Source: Fructobacillus americanaquae (GTDB lineage: Bacteria; Bacillota; Bacilli; Lactobacillales; Lactobacillaceae). From it: a stretch of DNA of 64,000 nucleotides. The translations under genes and the position numbers were made by a program. The stretch spans positions 372,001-436,000 of the forward strand of contig NZ_CP097122.1 in the NCBI RefSeq assembly GCF_024029775.1. Reading direction: 5' to 3'. Positions 1 to 9,288 of this stretch are shown in pieces (position 1 is the stretch's first letter; every line of letters begins with the position of its first letter). The notes below the pieces were generated by a model that worked only from the letters and a program-made list of their open reading frames with translations, was not told where the DNA came from and did not search any database.

Positions 1-450
1 TGATAAACCAGCCACAGAAGGGACGAATGTTCGCACGATTGGAATATAGCGGCCTAAGATGATGGCCATCGCGCCTCGCTTCGCAAAGAATTGCTCAGCT
101 TCTTCAATATATTTAGGCTTAATCATAATTGAAAACGGCCGGTGATTTAACAACTCGCGCCCGCCAGTTCGTAGAATCCAATAATTCATTGAATCACCGA
201 CAACAGAGGCAATAAAGAAAACCACCATAAAAACCCAATGATTCAAACCGGCTTCTTGGCCAGCTGGTGTCATTGAAATGGCACCAGCAGCAAACAACAG
301 TGAATCACCTGGTAGAAATGGCAAAACCACTGCCCCAGTTTCAATCAAAACAATCACAAATAAAATCAAATAGGTCCAGATACCAAAGTGGGAAACCAAG
401 TTTGCCAGGTGGACATCAATGTGCAAGGTAAAATCAATTATGCTACTCAT
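1..450 (-). CDS. DedA family membrane protein (partial, runs off left edge)
   Basis: The first 150 codons of a minus-strand gene are present with no stop; the 3' end lies beyond base 1. The start ATG (448-450) is preceded by GGAGAA. Residues around 40-50 read ETGAVVLPFLPGDSLLF, the conserved DedA/SNARE-associated re-entrant signature, followed by hydrophobic helices and by GRYIPIVRTFVPSVAG near the break, also typical of the family. DedA proteins are polytopic membrane proteins, several of which flip undecaprenyl phosphate or phospholipids; the substrate here cannot be told from sequence. No operon partner is visible on the right; the next gene, a permease, ends 217 bases away. Confidence 0.9.
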   Translation of the reverse strand, partial: MSSIIDFTLHIDVHLANLVSHFGIWTYLILFVIVLIETGAVVLPFLPGDSLLFAAGAISMTPAGQEAGLNHWVFMVVFFIASVVGDSMNYWILRTGGRELLNHRPFSIMIKPKYIEEAEQFFAKRGAMAIILGRYIPIVRTFVPSVAGLS

Positions 451-666
451 TCTTTTCTCCGTTTTGTAAGGCTCAGCATCACGCTGTACTAGCCAGTGAC
501 ATTCAACAAGCATAAGCCTATTGGGTGGTGGTTGTTGACAGGTTCTACTTTCTTACTAGGATACTGTTTTTTGGACTCAGCAACCATACCAATCAAATCT
601 AAGCTTCTTCTGATTTATTTTCAGAATCCAAAGATAAAATTAGTCTCGTTTTTTCATCAAAACACG

Positions 667-2025
667 TTAAGCCTTTTTAAAGGCCTGGACAGTCGTAAAG
701 ACAATTAACCAGATAGTAGCGCCAATTGCGGGTACCATCGCACTTTGGTTAAAGAACAACGTCAGGTAAATCAGGACAAAGCCGATAATGGCAATTGGCA
801 CAAAGAACTTTGGCGCAATCATCAAGAAACCGTCCTTCAAGTAGTCGTTTGACTTACGGTACTGCCAGTAAGTTACCAGCGTCAACACATAAATCATGAT
901 AAACAGATCTGTTGAGGCAGAGGTAACGAAAGTAAAGGCATCCGAAATTTGTGGTAAAACGGCAATAATGGCAGAACAAGCCACCAAAGCTGCTGTAATC
1001 AAAACAGCATTAGCAGGCAACTTGTGCTTTGACATCTTGGTAAACGGCTTCAAGGCCTTGTTCTTTGATTCAACAGCCAATGAATAGAAGTTTCGTGAAG
1101 CTGAGAAAATCACAGAGTTCAAAGCAGAAGCAGCAGATGTCAAAACAACAAAGTTAACTAAAGCTGCAGCCCAGTTAACCCCAGCTAACTTAAAGACGAC
1201 CACAAAGGGACTTTGGTTAGCTGGAATTTGTTGCCATGGATAGATAACCATGATGGTTGCCAAGGCGCCTAAGTAGAAAAACAAAATTCGGAAAGGAATT
1301 TGGTTAATTGCCTTTGGCAAAACCTTACGAGCATCCTTTGTTTCGGCTGCTGTCATTCCGATAAATTCCATTCCAACGAAAGCAAACATAACCATCTGGA
1401 AACTATTAATAAAGTTACCGACACCATTTGGCATCAGTGAGAAGTTACTAACCAAGTTGTTAACCGAAACTGGTCCTTGGCTCGTCTTAAAGCCGGTCAA
1501 CAGCATGATAATTCCAGTAGCAATCAGTGACAAAATAGCCACAATCTTAATCATCGCAAACCAGAATTCAGCTTCACCATACAATGCTACCGCAATCAAA
1601 TTAACTGAAGTTAAAATCACGAGAATCACAATTTGGATTAACCAAGCTGGCCATGATGGAAACCAAAATTGCACGTACTTTCCAATCGCTGTTAATTCGG
1701 CCATTCCCATGAAGGCAACGGTCAACCAATAAGACCAGGAAGCAAAAGTTCCAGTTTTCTTGCCCAAGTACTTAGACATGAAGGCAATAAACGTATGCTG
1801 GGTTGGGTCAGCATACAGCATTTCCCCAATCGCACGCATCACAACAAACATTAATAGGCCAATAACGGCATATGTTAGCAAAATTGCTGGTCCAGCAAAG
1901 TGAATCGAATCCCCGGCACCCATGAAAAGTCCGGTTCCAATCGTTCCACCGATGGCAATCAGCTGAACATGACGGTTACTGAGCCCTTTATCTCCCTCAA
2001 GAGCTCCGTTATTTTCTGAAGACAT
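667..2025 (-). CDS. APC/AAT-family amino acid permease
   Basis: A 452-residue polytopic membrane protein of normal length for amino acid-polyamine-organocation transporters, with about twelve hydrophobic segments. The N-terminus carries the family consensus GGTIGTGLFMGAG (about residues 26-38) in TM1, which binds the substrate backbone, followed by MRAIGEML (about 63-70) and the E-TKDARKVLPKAI loop around residue 230, as in AAT-type proton symporters such as CycA, LysP or ProY. Substrate specificity cannot be assigned. It is probably monocistronic: thrS upstream appears to have its own terminator and DedA is separated by a non-coding gap with no gene. Confidence 0.9.
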   Translation of the reverse strand: MSSENNGALEGDKGLSNRHVQLIAIGGTIGTGLFMGAGDSIHFAGPAILLTYAVIGLLMFVVMRAIGEMLYADPTQHTFIAFMSKYLGKKTGTFASWSYWLTVAFMGMAELTAIGKYVQFWFPSWPAWLIQIVILVILTSVNLIAVALYGEAEFWFAMIKIVAILSLIATGIIMLLTGFKTSQGPVSVNNLVSNFSLMPNGVGNFINSFQMVMFAFVGMEFIGMTAAETKDARKVLPKAINQIPFRILFFYLGALATIMVIYPWQQIPANQSPFVVVFKLAGVNWAAALVNFVVLTSAASALNSVIFSASRNFYSLAVESKNKALKPFTKMSKHKLPANAVLITAALVACSAIIAVLPQISDAFTFVTSASTDLFIMIYVLTLVTYWQYRKSNDYLKDGFLMIAPKFFVPIAIIGFVLIYLTLFFNQSAMVPAIGATIWLIVFTTVQAFKKA

Positions 2026-2081
2026 GATTTATCTCTTTTAATCCTTTAATTTCGCGTTTAAAAACACTCTTACAAACAACA

Positions 2082-2109
2082 AATCAATTCACTAGCGAGT
2101 GGCTTGATT
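2082..2109 (-). terminator. probable thrS terminator
   Basis: On the minus strand AATCAA-GC-CACT-CGCT-AGTG-AA-TTGATT forms an interrupted stem just after the thrS stop and is followed by a T-rich stretch. The internal loop makes it weaker than other terminators in the window. Confidence 0.5.
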
Positions 2110-2122
2110 GTTGGTGACTACA

Positions 2123-4081
2123 TTACTCTTCTACTCGAGAGTAGTTGGCAACATCTTTTAAGACTAAGTCTTTAAAGGCGTCAGCCGACATCTTCTCTGT
2201 TGCTTGTTGACCATAGCGACGAACCGTAACCGTTTGGTTATCTTGTTCATCATCACCCAAGACCAACGTATATGGGACCTTTTTGGTTTGCGCTTCACGA
2301 ATCAAATAGCCCATCTTAGCTTCCTTCGTTTCAACGTTGGCACGCAAGCCGGCTTCCTGCAGCCCTTGCTTAATCTGGTTGGCATAGGCACCATGAGCAC
2401 CGTTGTTAACAGGAATAATTTGCACTTGCAAAGGTGCTAGCCAAGTTGGGAAAGCACCCTTATAGATTTCAATCAAGTAGGCCGTAAAGCGTTCCATCGT
2501 TCCAACAATACCACGATGGAGCATCACTGGCCGATGATTGTCTTGACCATCCTCACCAACATAAGTCAAATCAAAGCGTTCTGGCAACAAGAAGTCCAAC
2601 TGGATGGTTGACAATGTTTCTTCACCACCCAAGGCCGTCTTGGTTTGAATGTCCAACTTAGGACCGTAAAAGGCCGCTTCACCTGGAGCTTCGAAATAAT
2701 CCAAGCCCATGTCGTCCATGGCCCGCTTCAACTGCGCCTGTGACTTTTCCCACATTTCATCGTCATCAAAGTACTTGGCAGTGTTTTCAGGATCACGGTA
2801 TGACAAACGGAAACGGTAATCCGTGATATTAAAGTCTTCGTAGACAGCCATTGTCATCTTCAAAATTGACTTGAATTCTTCTTCCAATTGGTCTGGTGCC
2901 ACGAAAGTGTGCCCATCGTTCAAAGTCATTTCACGAACACGTGACAAACCAGTCAAGGCTCCAGACTTTTCATAACGGTGCATCATACCCAATTCAGCAA
3001 TACGCAATGGCAAGTCGCGGTAAGAGCGTGGCTTGTGCTGGTAAACTGAAATGTGAGAAGGACAATTCATTGGACGCAATTCCAAGTACTCGCCATCCCC
3101 CATGTCCATTGGTGGGAACATGTCTTCACGGTAGTGATCCCAGTGACCCGAAGTCTTATACAAGTTCAAGTTTGACAAAACTGGTGTGTAAACATGCAAG
3201 TAATCGTTGGCCAATTCCTTGTCGACGATATAACGCTCCACTTGGCGGCGGATAGTTGCACCATTTGGCAACCAAACTGGTAACCCTGAGCCAACCTTTT
3301 GACTCGTAAAGAACAAATCTAAGTCACGCCCAATATTACGGTGATCACGTTCCTTGGCTTCAGCACGACGTTGCAAATCGGCTTCCAAATCTTCGGCATT
3401 CCAGAAGGCCGTTCCATAAACACGTTGCAAAACGGCGTTATCTGATTGACCACGCCAGTATGAACCGGCAACAGAAACCAACTTAAAGTGCTTAATCCAA
3501 CCAGTTGATGGCACCAAACCACCACGGTCTAATTCAATATGTTCACCTTGAACGGCCACCGAAATCGGCTCGTCTTCAGGCAAATCATTAATCAATTCCA
3601 CCTTATATGGGTCGTCCTTGAAAGTTTCCAAGGCTTCAGCACGAGTAATTTCATGTGACAAGATTGGCAAATCTTCTTTAACAATCTTCTTCATCATCGC
3701 TTCGATTTCTGGAAAATCTTCCACAGAAACTTGGTTTCCAGCACCGTTATCAGTATCGTAATAGAAACCATTTTCGATAAATGGTCCAACTCCGAAGTGT
3801 GCATGAGCAAACTTTGGCAAGCGACGCATTGCTTGAGCAAGCAAGTGCGCGGTCGAGTGACGCAGGATGTCCAATGATTCCTCGTCGGCGGTAGTGATTA
3901 ATTGAAAATCACCACCCGCGGTCAGAGGATCATTCATCCCAACATAGTGTCCATTCAGCTTTGCTGAAACAGACTTTTTTGCCAATGACTTTGCAATGGA
4001 ACTTGCAACATCAATGGGCTTGATGCCAGCTTCGTAAGACTTCTTAGCGCCATCAGGGAAATTTAATGTAATTTCTGCCAT
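2123..4081 (-). CDS. thrS: threonyl-tRNA synthetase
   Basis: Charges tRNA-Thr. The 652-residue protein has the standard order: TGS domain (about 1-62, starting [19 protein letters not shown]), editing domain with the [10 protein letters not shown] metal motif (about 70-80), class II catalytic core with [12 protein letters not shown] (zinc-ligand Cys) and GFYYD, and a C-terminal anticodon-binding domain. The open frame extends 26 codons further upstream, but ATG at 4079-4081 is preferred: it has the AGAAAGAAGG Shine-Dalgarno site and matches family starts, while the extension falls inside the T-box leader. Expression should be controlled by that leader in response to uncharged tRNA-Thr. Confidence 0.97.
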   Translation of the reverse strand: MAEITLNFPDGAKKSYEAGIKPIDVASSIAKSLAKKSVSAKLNGHYVGMNDPLTAGGDFQLITTADEESLDILRHSTAHLLAQAMRRLPKFAHAHFGVGPFIENGFYYDTDNGAGNQVSVEDFPEIEAMMKKIVKEDLPILSHEITRAEALETFKDDPYKVELINDLPEDEPISVAVQGEHIELDRGGLVPSTGWIKHFKLVSVAGSYWRGQSDNAVLQRVYGTAFWNAEDLEADLQRRAEAKERDHRNIGRDLDLFFTSQKVGSGLPVWLPNGATIRRQVERYIVDKELANDYLHVYTPVLSNLNLYKTSGHWDHYREDMFPPMDMGDGEYLELRPMNCPSHISVYQHKPRSYRDLPLRIAELGMMHRYEKSGALTGLSRVREMTLNDGHTFVAPDQLEEEFKSILKMTMAVYEDFNITDYRFRLSYRDPENTAKYFDDDEMWEKSQAQLKRAMDDMGLDYFEAPGEAAFYGPKLDIQTKTALGGEETLSTIQLDFLLPERFDLTYVGEDGQDNHRPVMLHRGIVGTMERFTAYLIEIYKGAFPTWLAPLQVQIIPVNNGAHGAYANQIKQGLQEAGLRANVETKEAKMGYLIREAQTKKVPYTLVLGDDEQDNQTVTVRRYGQQATEKMSADAFKDLVLKDVANYSRVEE

Positions 4082-4129
4082 TATGATTGCCTTCTTTCTT
4101 TTTTCAAATTGCTGATTTGGAAAATGAAA

Positions 4130-4380
4130 CATAAAAAAACCCTTTGTGCGTTTGCACAAAGGGACGTGTCACCGTGGTACCACCCAATTTCCAGATAAAA
4201 CCAATATCTGGGTCTTTGAGACAGCTAACGGTGTCAACCGGGTTAACTTTCAATTCCTACTCGCTAACCATTCAGAGGTAGTCAAAAAATTAGGGTCCTG
4301 CTTACTTCCACCAACCGTAAGCTCTCTATCAGGACTTGCTAACCTAAGTTATCCTCATCAGCAATTTCTATGATTAAATA
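4130..4380 (-). promoter_or_regulatory. T-box leader of thrS
   Basis: Read on the minus strand, the region between the 38-codon microgene and thrS contains the T-box core GGGTGGTACCACG (near 4175-4190), followed by a strong intrinsic terminator, CCCTTTGTGC-gttt-GCACAAAGGG with a U tract (4135-4166). Uncharged tRNA pairing with the T-box bulge should favour the antiterminator. The upstream part (to about 4380) has the length expected for stem I. I did not fix the specifier loop; a threonine ACC codon would be expected. Confidence 0.9.
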
Positions 4381-4405
4381 TAACACGACCAAAAAAAAAT
4401 ATCAA

Positions 4406-4522
4406 TTATTTCGCATCAGCCAAAACCTGGGCCAGTGCCTGGCGGGCTTTGTCATCATGGTCCAAAATGCCATTATCATAAACGTTTTGCAAGGCTGCAA
4501 CTTGGTCTTTATTCAATGCCAT
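4406..4522 (-). CDS. 38-residue small acidic protein, unknown function
   Basis: An ORF of 38 codons (MALNKDQVAALQNVYDNGIL then DHDDKARQALAQVLADAK) with a near-perfect AAGGAGGA site 8 bases before the ATG and a consensus TATAAT -10 (4551-4556) upstream. It has no membrane segment and no Cys, is Ala/Asp/Gln rich, and is predicted helical. It is transcribed divergently from the flavodoxin gene and lies directly ahead of the thrS T-box leader. I do not recognise the family. The strong translation signals are the main evidence that it is real. Confidence 0.7.
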   Translation of the reverse strand: MALNKDQVAALQNVYDNGILDHDDKARQALAQVLADAK

Positions 4523-4550
4523 ATCAAACATCCTCCTTGTATTTGTGACT

Positions 4551-4556
4551 ATTATA
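4551..4556 (-). promoter_or_regulatory. -10 box for the 38-codon microgene
   Basis: TATAAT on the minus strand, about 29 bases ahead of the microgene ATG. No clear -35 consensus is visible. Confidence 0.6.
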
Positions 4557-4635
4557 AGATAAGAATTTTAAAATTACCAGTCTTTCAAATCAGCTTAGCT
4601 CTTCTTTTGTGCAAACAGAGCCACAGTAAATTTTG

Positions 4636-4641
4636 TATAAT
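4636..4641 (+). promoter_or_regulatory. -10 box for the flavodoxin gene
   Basis: TATAAT 33 bases before the flavodoxin ATG, back to back with the divergent -10 at 4551-4556. The -35 is weak. Confidence 0.55.
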
Positions 4642-4674
4642 AGTACTAAATCTCATAGCCAAAGGAGGCAGACA

Positions 4675-5136
4675 ATGCCTGCAGCAAATCTCACAGCCCA
4701 AGTCGTTTTTGCCACAATCACTGGCAACAACGAAGCCGTTGCCGATATTTTAGTTGAAGAACTTGAAAACCAAGGAGTTTTTGTTAAGAAAAGCGAAATC
4801 TCTCAAACCGAACCCGAAGAATTACAAAACTTTGATCTCGGTTTTGTTGTCCCTTACACATACGACGAGGGATCACTCCCCGATGAAGGCCTCGACTATT
4901 TTGATGACCTCGCTGACGTGGCCTTAACTGATTTTACCTATGCCTTAGCAGGTTCTGGTGACACCTTTTACGGTGATCTCTATTGCCTAGCACTTGACGC
5001 CTTTGATGAACAATTTCAAAAGACCGGTGCCAAGCGTGCCGGTGAATTAACCCGGATCAACCTCTATCCGAGTGACCAAGATCGCAAGAAATTATTAGCC
5101 TTGGTCCAGGCTGCATTAGCCCAGGTACAAAAATAA
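4675..5136 (+). CDS. short-chain flavodoxin
   Basis: A 153-residue soluble flavodoxin-fold protein. The N-terminal FATITGNNEAVADIL matches the FMN phosphate loop consensus (F-x-S/T-x-T-G-N-T-E-x-A), and YALAGSGDTFYGDLYCLALD (about 98-117) is the second FMN-contact loop, in which short-chain flavodoxins have an aromatic after the Asp. Overall it is strongly acidic, as electron carriers of this type are. ATG 4675 is chosen over an upstream in-frame start because of AAAGGAGG 6-7 bases ahead. Partner enzymes are not in the window. Monocistronic, ending in a strong terminator. Confidence 0.88.
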   Translation: MPAANLTAQVVFATITGNNEAVADILVEELENQGVFVKKSEISQTEPEELQNFDLGFVVPYTYDEGSLPDEGLDYFDDLADVALTDFTYALAGSGDTFYGDLYCLALDAFDEQFQKTGAKRAGELTRINLYPSDQDRKKLLALVQAALAQVQK

Positions 5137-5210
5137 ATAATTAAAAGCGTTCAAACGAATAGCACAGATTAAAAATTAACGAGCGCTTCACTCCTCTATT
5201 AGCAAGCAGC

Positions 5211-5244
5211 AAAAAAGGCAAGCCCAATCGGGCTTGCTTTTTTT
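5211..5244. terminator. bidirectional terminator, flavodoxin / yebC
   Basis: GCAAGCCC-aatc-GGGCTTGC flanked by A6 on the left and T7 on the right, between two convergent genes, so it can stop transcription from both sides. Confidence 0.9.
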
Positions 5245-5265
5245 AATTAGCCTTGAAAGTCAAAA

Positions 5266-5991
5266 TTAGTCTTCAGCAGTTGTATAAACAGCCAAAACAT
5301 CTTCGTTTTCTTCCAGTTCATCGACTAAACTATCCAACTTTTCACGATCTTCATCAGAAATCGCCATTGGGTTTTGCGCAATCATTGAAACTTCAGCATC
5401 AGCGAATTGATAACCAGCTTCTGTCAATGCAGCTTCGACAGTCTGGAAATCGCTTGGCTCTGTGTAAATCTCAAATGCTTCATCAGAAGTTTGTACATCT
5501 TCAGCGCCTGCTTCCAACGCCGCTTCCAAAATAGTGTCCTCATCCAAATCAGGGTTCTCTGAACGGTCAATCACCAAGTAACCCTTGCGGTCGAATTGGA
5601 AGGCAACTGAGCCAGAAGTCCCCAGTGATCCACCGAAGTGCTTGAATGAATTCCGTACAGAAGAAACTGTTCGGTTAATGTTATCAGTTGAAGCTTCAAC
5701 CAAAACGGCCACTCCAGCTGTTCCATAACCTTCATAAGTTACTTCTTCGAACTTGGCACCACCGGCACCTGAAGCTTTGTCCAAAGCTCGTTGGATGTTA
5801 TCCTTCGGCATGTTCGCTGCCTTAGCCTTGTCAACAACCAAACGCAATGAAGCGTTCATTTCGGGATCGGCACCGCCAGCCTTTGCTGCAACATATAAGT
5901 CGTGCGCAAGCTTTTGGAAAATTTTTCCACGCTTAGCATCTTGGGCGTTTTTACGACCTTGAATGTTATGCCATTTACTATGTCCTGACAT
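5266..5991 (-). CDS. YebC/PmpR family translation/transcription factor
   Basis: A 241-residue protein beginning [20 protein letters not shown], the invariant YebC start, with three domains: N-terminal helical (1-80), central (80-135) and a C-terminal acidic domain (AVYTTAED end). Family members were described as transcription regulators (PmpR), and more recent work links YebC proteins to ribosome function at proline-rich stretches. AAGGAG precedes the ATG. It is convergent with flavodoxin, and 75 bases separate it from the upstream YutG-like gene. Confidence 0.95.
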   Translation of the reverse strand: MSGHSKWHNIQGRKNAQDAKRGKIFQKLAHDLYVAAKAGGADPEMNASLRLVVDKAKAANMPKDNIQRALDKASGAGGAKFEEVTYEGYGTAGVAVLVEASTDNINRTVSSVRNSFKHFGGSLGTSGSVAFQFDRKGYLVIDRSENPDLDEDTILEAALEAGAEDVQTSDEAFEIYTEPSDFQTVEAALTEAGYQFADAEVSMIAQNPMAISDEDREKLDSLVDELEENEDVLAVYTTAED

Positions 5992-6066
5992 TGTGTCTTC
6001 TCCTTAAAAAATTAAAATACAATTTATTGTAACAAAAATCGCATTGATTAACCAGAGAAAATTCGA

Positions 6067-6555
6067 TTAGTAATCGTTTCCACCAAGAACCTCAAGGTAA
6101 GTCATCGCAGCAGATGAAATCAAGGCTGCTAAGATATCGTCCAAGTAAACGTTGACGGTATCGGTCCGATCGTTAATTTCACCGATCAAGCCAGGCTTTT
6201 CATCGTCCAAACGTCCATAATGCACCGTGGCTGCGGCTGAGAATTGTTGGGTAATGCCGATTGCCAAAATTTCATCGACATTGTGACCATTAGCATCACG
6301 CTGCAATCGGGCCTTCAATGGTTCTGAATCAGGCATCAAAACTGCTTGTTCATCCAAAAAAATGGCTGTCAAAATGATGTCGGCGACTTCATCCTTGTGC
6401 AACACCCGGTTAATCGCCTTATCGAGGGCATCCCCATCAACTTCATCATGAAACTTCTCAATCAAAAAAGTCTCTGTTCCTTCAAAAACGTCCTGCAACG
6501 TAACGCCACGGGCAATCAATTTCTCAATGGCTGCTTGTTGGAGTGCTTCTGTCAT
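6067..6555 (-). CDS. phosphatidylglycerophosphatase A-related protein (YutG-like)
   Basis: A 162-residue protein matching the PgpA/YutG family from memory: N-terminal AIEKLIARGVTLQDVFEG, a middle HNVDEILAIGITQQF block, and a C-terminal DRTDTVNVYLDDILAAL block where acidic residues would bind Mg2+. Classical PgpA is a membrane phosphatase removing phosphate from phosphatidylglycerophosphate, the step that supplies PG for cardiolipin synthesis. The catalytic role of the shorter, mostly soluble Gram-positive YutG type is less certain. It starts 16 bases after the serA stop, so it is probably the third gene of a serC-serA transcript. Confidence 0.82.
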   Translation of the reverse strand: MTEALQQAAIEKLIARGVTLQDVFEGTETFLIEKFHDEVDGDALDKAINRVLHKDEVADIILTAIFLDEQAVLMPDSEPLKARLQRDANGHNVDEILAIGITQQFSAAATVHYGRLDDEKPGLIGEINDRTDTVNVYLDDILAALISSAAMTYLEVLGGNDY

Positions 6556-6571
6556 TTTTTATTTCTCCCCT

Positions 6572-7744
6572 TCAATCCTTGTTTTGATACAATTCAACGT
6601 TCAAAACGTTTTCAATGGCTGCTAGGTTATCGACAATATTGTCCTCTTGTCCTAATGGTAACTGATTTAGCGCCAAAAGGGTATAGGCATAGTCACCAAC
6701 TGCGCGGTTTGATAATTCTTCGATGTTTAAGTCAAGCTCCCCGACGACCTTTGTAATTTGTCCAATCATATTTGGCACGTTATTGTGCAAAACGCCCAAC
6801 CGATACTTAGTTGTAAAGGGTTCGTTAATATCTGGGTAGTTGACTGAATTCACAATATTGCCACTGGTCAAATAGTTGTCTAATTGTTTGGCTGCCATCA
6901 AGGCAGAAGTATCTTCTGCTTCAACCGTTGATCCACCAATGTGTGGCGTAATGATTACCTTGTCATGATCAAACAAGACATCACTACTAAAATCAGTAAT
7001 AAACATCCGCAACTTATCAGCATTCAAAGCCTTCACCGCTGCCTCATCGTCGACAATGCCACCCCGGGAGAAGTTAATCAAAGCCGCATTTGTCTTCATT
7101 TCTGCCAATTTAGTGGCATCAATAAAGTGGTGGTTTTCTTTCGTATAAGGGATATGCACCGTGACAAAATCAGACTGCTGCAGGACCTCATCGACACTTT
7201 TGGCATGCGTAATATGCCGATCAACACGCCAAGCAGTATTAGCATTTAGTCCTGGATCATAACCAATGACCTTCATGCCAAAAGCCAAGGCGATATTAGC
7301 AACTTTCGATCCAACATTCCCAAGGCCAATGACGCCAAGCGTCTTTTCATACAGTTCCGTACCACGGTAACCACCCTTGTTGGCTTCCGTGCGCAGTGAA
7401 ACATCGCCCCCACGAACTTGGTTAGAAAAATTAATCGCCCCCACGATTGGTCGGGCTGCCATAATCAACGCGGCCACTGTTAATTCCTTGACAGCGTTGG
7501 CATTGCCACCGGGAGTATTAAAGACTGGAATGCCCCGTTTGGATAAATCAGTCACCGGAATATTATTAAAACCGGCTCCGGCACGAACAACGGCCTTAAC
7601 TGAGTTTGGAATTTGCTCCTTGTGTAAGTCTTGGGAGCGCAACAAAAGACCATCGGGGTCCTGGTCACCGTTAATCTCATAACCATGATCCTTCAAATAG
7701 TCCAAACCGGTATGACTAATCGCGTTATACGTTTTAATGTTCAT
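6572..7744 (-). CDS. serA: D-3-phosphoglycerate dehydrogenase
   Basis: First step of serine synthesis: oxidises 3-phosphoglycerate with NAD. The 390 residues contain a substrate domain (VVRAGAGFNNIP, about 50), a Rossmann NAD site (GVIGLGNVGSKVA, about 137), INFSRGGIVDD (about 223) with the catalytic Arg, TPHIGGSTVEAED with the catalytic His (about 254), and a C-terminal ACT domain (about 318-390) that usually binds serine for feedback. This is the short ACT type without the extra intervening domain. Its ATG overlaps the serC stop by four bases (ATGA), so the two are translationally coupled. Confidence 0.95.
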   Translation of the reverse strand: MNIKTYNAISHTGLDYLKDHGYEINGDQDPDGLLLRSQDLHKEQIPNSVKAVVRAGAGFNNIPVTDLSKRGIPVFNTPGGNANAVKELTVAALIMAARPIVGAINFSNQVRGGDVSLRTEANKGGYRGTELYEKTLGVIGLGNVGSKVANIALAFGMKVIGYDPGLNANTAWRVDRHITHAKSVDEVLQQSDFVTVHIPYTKENHHFIDATKLAEMKTNAALINFSRGGIVDDEAAVKALNADKLRMFITDFSSDVLFDHDKVIITPHIGGSTVEAEDTSALMAAKQLDNYLTSGNIVNSVNYPDINEPFTTKYRLGVLHNNVPNMIGQITKVVGELDLNIEELSNRAVGDYAYTLLALNQLPLGQEDNIVDNLAAIENVLNVELYQNKD

Positions 7745-8832
7745 GATTTGTGTTCCCTCTCCGCTTTCTGCAAAAATGTAATCAATGCCTCGACTGCTGT
7801 CATCGGCTGGGCATTATACAAGGATGCCCGAAAACCACCAACCGAACGGTGACCGGCAAGGTTGTGCAGGCCCTCTTGATCAGCTTGCCAGCTGATTTTT
7901 CGATCTAAATCATTGTCTCCCGTTGTAAAGACAACGTTTGTTAAGGAGCGTTGCTGACCACAAACAGGGACTTGATAAAAATCAGACTGATCTAAATAAT
8001 CATAAAGGCGCTTGGCCTTCTTTTGATTGTTTAAATAAAGTTGCTTGACACCTCCCTGTTCAAAAACCCAATCCAAAACAAGGCTGAGGGCGTAAATACT
8101 AAAGACGGGCGGAGTGTTGTACATCGAGTCCTTGTCGATGTATGACTGGTAACGCATCATTGGACCAACACCTTCAATTTTTTGCTCAGCAAGCCAATCT
8201 TTTTTAACGATGGCGAGCGTGACACCGGCAGGCCCCAGGTTCTTTTGGGCTCCGGCAAAAATGGCTGAAAAATCAGACACATCGTAAGGCTCAGCTAGAA
8301 TATTAGAAGACATATCTGCCACCAAGTGTCCAGGAGTTTTGGGCAAGTTTTCTTGATGGTAAGTGCTACCTTCAATAGTATTGTTGGTGGTGATGTGGAG
8401 ATAGTCATAGTCAGCAGCAGCAAAATCAGCTGGTAACTTTGGCAAAGAGCGGTAGTGGTCTGGCTTTGAGCTAGCGACAATGGTGGCTTCTTTGCCAACT
8501 TCTTGCGCGGCCTTGGCTGCCTTATTGGCAAAGTTACCGGAATCTAAAACCGCAATTTTGTTCTTCTGATTGGCCAGGTTGAGAGGGAGCATCTCAAACT
8601 GTAGAGCCCCCCCACCTTGAATAAAGAGCACAGCGTAATCGTCTGGGATGTCCATCAATTGACGCAGGCGTTCTTCTGCATGATGAATAATCCCATCAAA
8701 CTGGGAGCTACGATGAGAAATCTCTAAGATACTGTAATGCGAGTTTTCTTCCTTCTCCAAATCTTCTCGAATCTGCTTAATCACCGAACTCGGCAGGACC
8801 CCTGGCCCAGCCGAAAAGTTATAACTACTCAA
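7741..8832 (-). CDS. serC: phosphoserine aminotransferase
   Basis: Second step of serine synthesis, a PLP aminotransferase. The 363 residues begin with YNFSAGPGVLP, the family N-terminus, and contain FAGAQKNLGPAG with the PLP-binding Lys and GHRSVGGFRASLYNA near the end. The start is TTG at 8830-8832 with GGAGG seven bases ahead; the longer frame reaching 8973 has no homology upstream of this point and overlaps the leader hairpin. It needs PLP, whose synthesis genes pdxST lie at 60-62 kb. Confidence 0.93.
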   Translation of the reverse strand: MSSYNFSAGPGVLPSSVIKQIREDLEKEENSHYSILEISHRSSQFDGIIHHAEERLRQLMDIPDDYAVLFIQGGGALQFEMLPLNLANQKNKIAVLDSGNFANKAAKAAQEVGKEATIVASSKPDHYRSLPKLPADFAAADYDYLHITTNNTIEGSTYHQENLPKTPGHLVADMSSNILAEPYDVSDFSAIFAGAQKNLGPAGVTLAIVKKDWLAEQKIEGVGPMMRYQSYIDKDSMYNTPPVFSIYALSLVLDWVFEQGGVKQLYLNNQKKAKRLYDYLDQSDFYQVPVCGQQRSLTNVVFTTGDNDLDRKISWQADQEGLHNLAGHRSVGGFRASLYNAQPMTAVEALITFLQKAEREHKS

Positions 8833-9018
8833 CGTTTTTCCTCCTTCTGCACCAACAAAAAAACACAGGGCAGCCTCTAGCGCCCCGTGCCCAATACGGT
8901 CAAAATAAAAGAACTGAAAGACACACAGTAAACTTAAAAGTTCAGACGCCAGCGGCTGATTGTAGTCCATCAATCGTTGGTAAGTCCCATTACCTGCGGG
9001 CCTACTTCTCCTCGATTA
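8833..9018 (-). promoter_or_regulatory. serC leader with internal terminator (candidate attenuator)
   Basis: About 185 bases lie between the predicted transcription start and serC. A hairpin CACGGGGC-(10)-GCCCTGTG followed by a U run (plus-strand 8856-8889) sits only 24 bases upstream of serC, ahead of its Shine-Dalgarno site, so readthrough must be regulated or partial. Further 5' the RNA contains GGTAA-tgggac-TTACC. There is no T-box core (TGGNACCGCG) and no run of serine codons in the short ORFs, so the ligand is unknown. Confidence 0.6.
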
Positions 9019-9024
9019 GTATCC

Positions 9025-9052
9025 ATTTTAAGAAAATTTTAATTAAAGTCAA
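9025..9052 (-). promoter_or_regulatory. serC promoter
   Basis: Minus strand TTGACT (9047-9052), a 16-base spacer, then TAAAAT (9025-9030). Transcription would start near 9018, divergent from the tRNA-Leu gene. Confidence 0.7.
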
Positions 9053-9098
9053 GACTTGTAATTAGGACTTATCCAAGGTATACTTTTACTTGTTTGTT

Positions 9099-9182
9099 GC
9101 CGATGTGGCGGAACTGGCAGACGCGTACCGTTCAGGTCGGTATGGTGATTTCACCGTGCAGGTTCGATTCCTGTCATCGGCA
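9099..9182 (+). tRNA. tRNA-Leu (anticodon CAG)
   Basis: Acceptor GCCGATG pairs with CATCGGC followed by discriminator A; TACCG-ttCAGgt-CGGTA forms the anticodon arm with anticodon CAG; a long variable arm (TGGTGA-TTTCACC region) marks a class II tRNA; the T arm contains GGTTCGATTCC. CCA is not encoded. Length is 84 bases. Confidence 0.96.
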
Positions 9183-9245
9183 TAGAACAATGCTTTAAAA
9201 CAAGCATTTCTAGCTTCAAGTGTACAAAAAATGTACAAAACAAAT

Positions 9246-9288
9246 AAAAAACACCTCAAATCTTAATTGACTTGAGGTGTTTTTTATT
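9246..9288. terminator. terminator downstream of tRNA-Leu
   Basis: AAAAAACACCTCAA-(about 12)-TTGAGGTGTTTTTT with A and T runs on both sides; works in both orientations. Between tRNA and terminator there are two TGTACAAAA copies, discussed in findings. Confidence 0.9.

Noticed and set aside
496-708. 70-codon plus-strand frame between DedA and the permease
   Set aside because: No ribosome site, overlaps the 3' end of the permease gene on the other strand, no family features.
8833-9018. T-box riboswitch for serC
   Set aside because: No TGGNACCGCG-type core is present near the terminator, unlike the thrS and ileS leaders.
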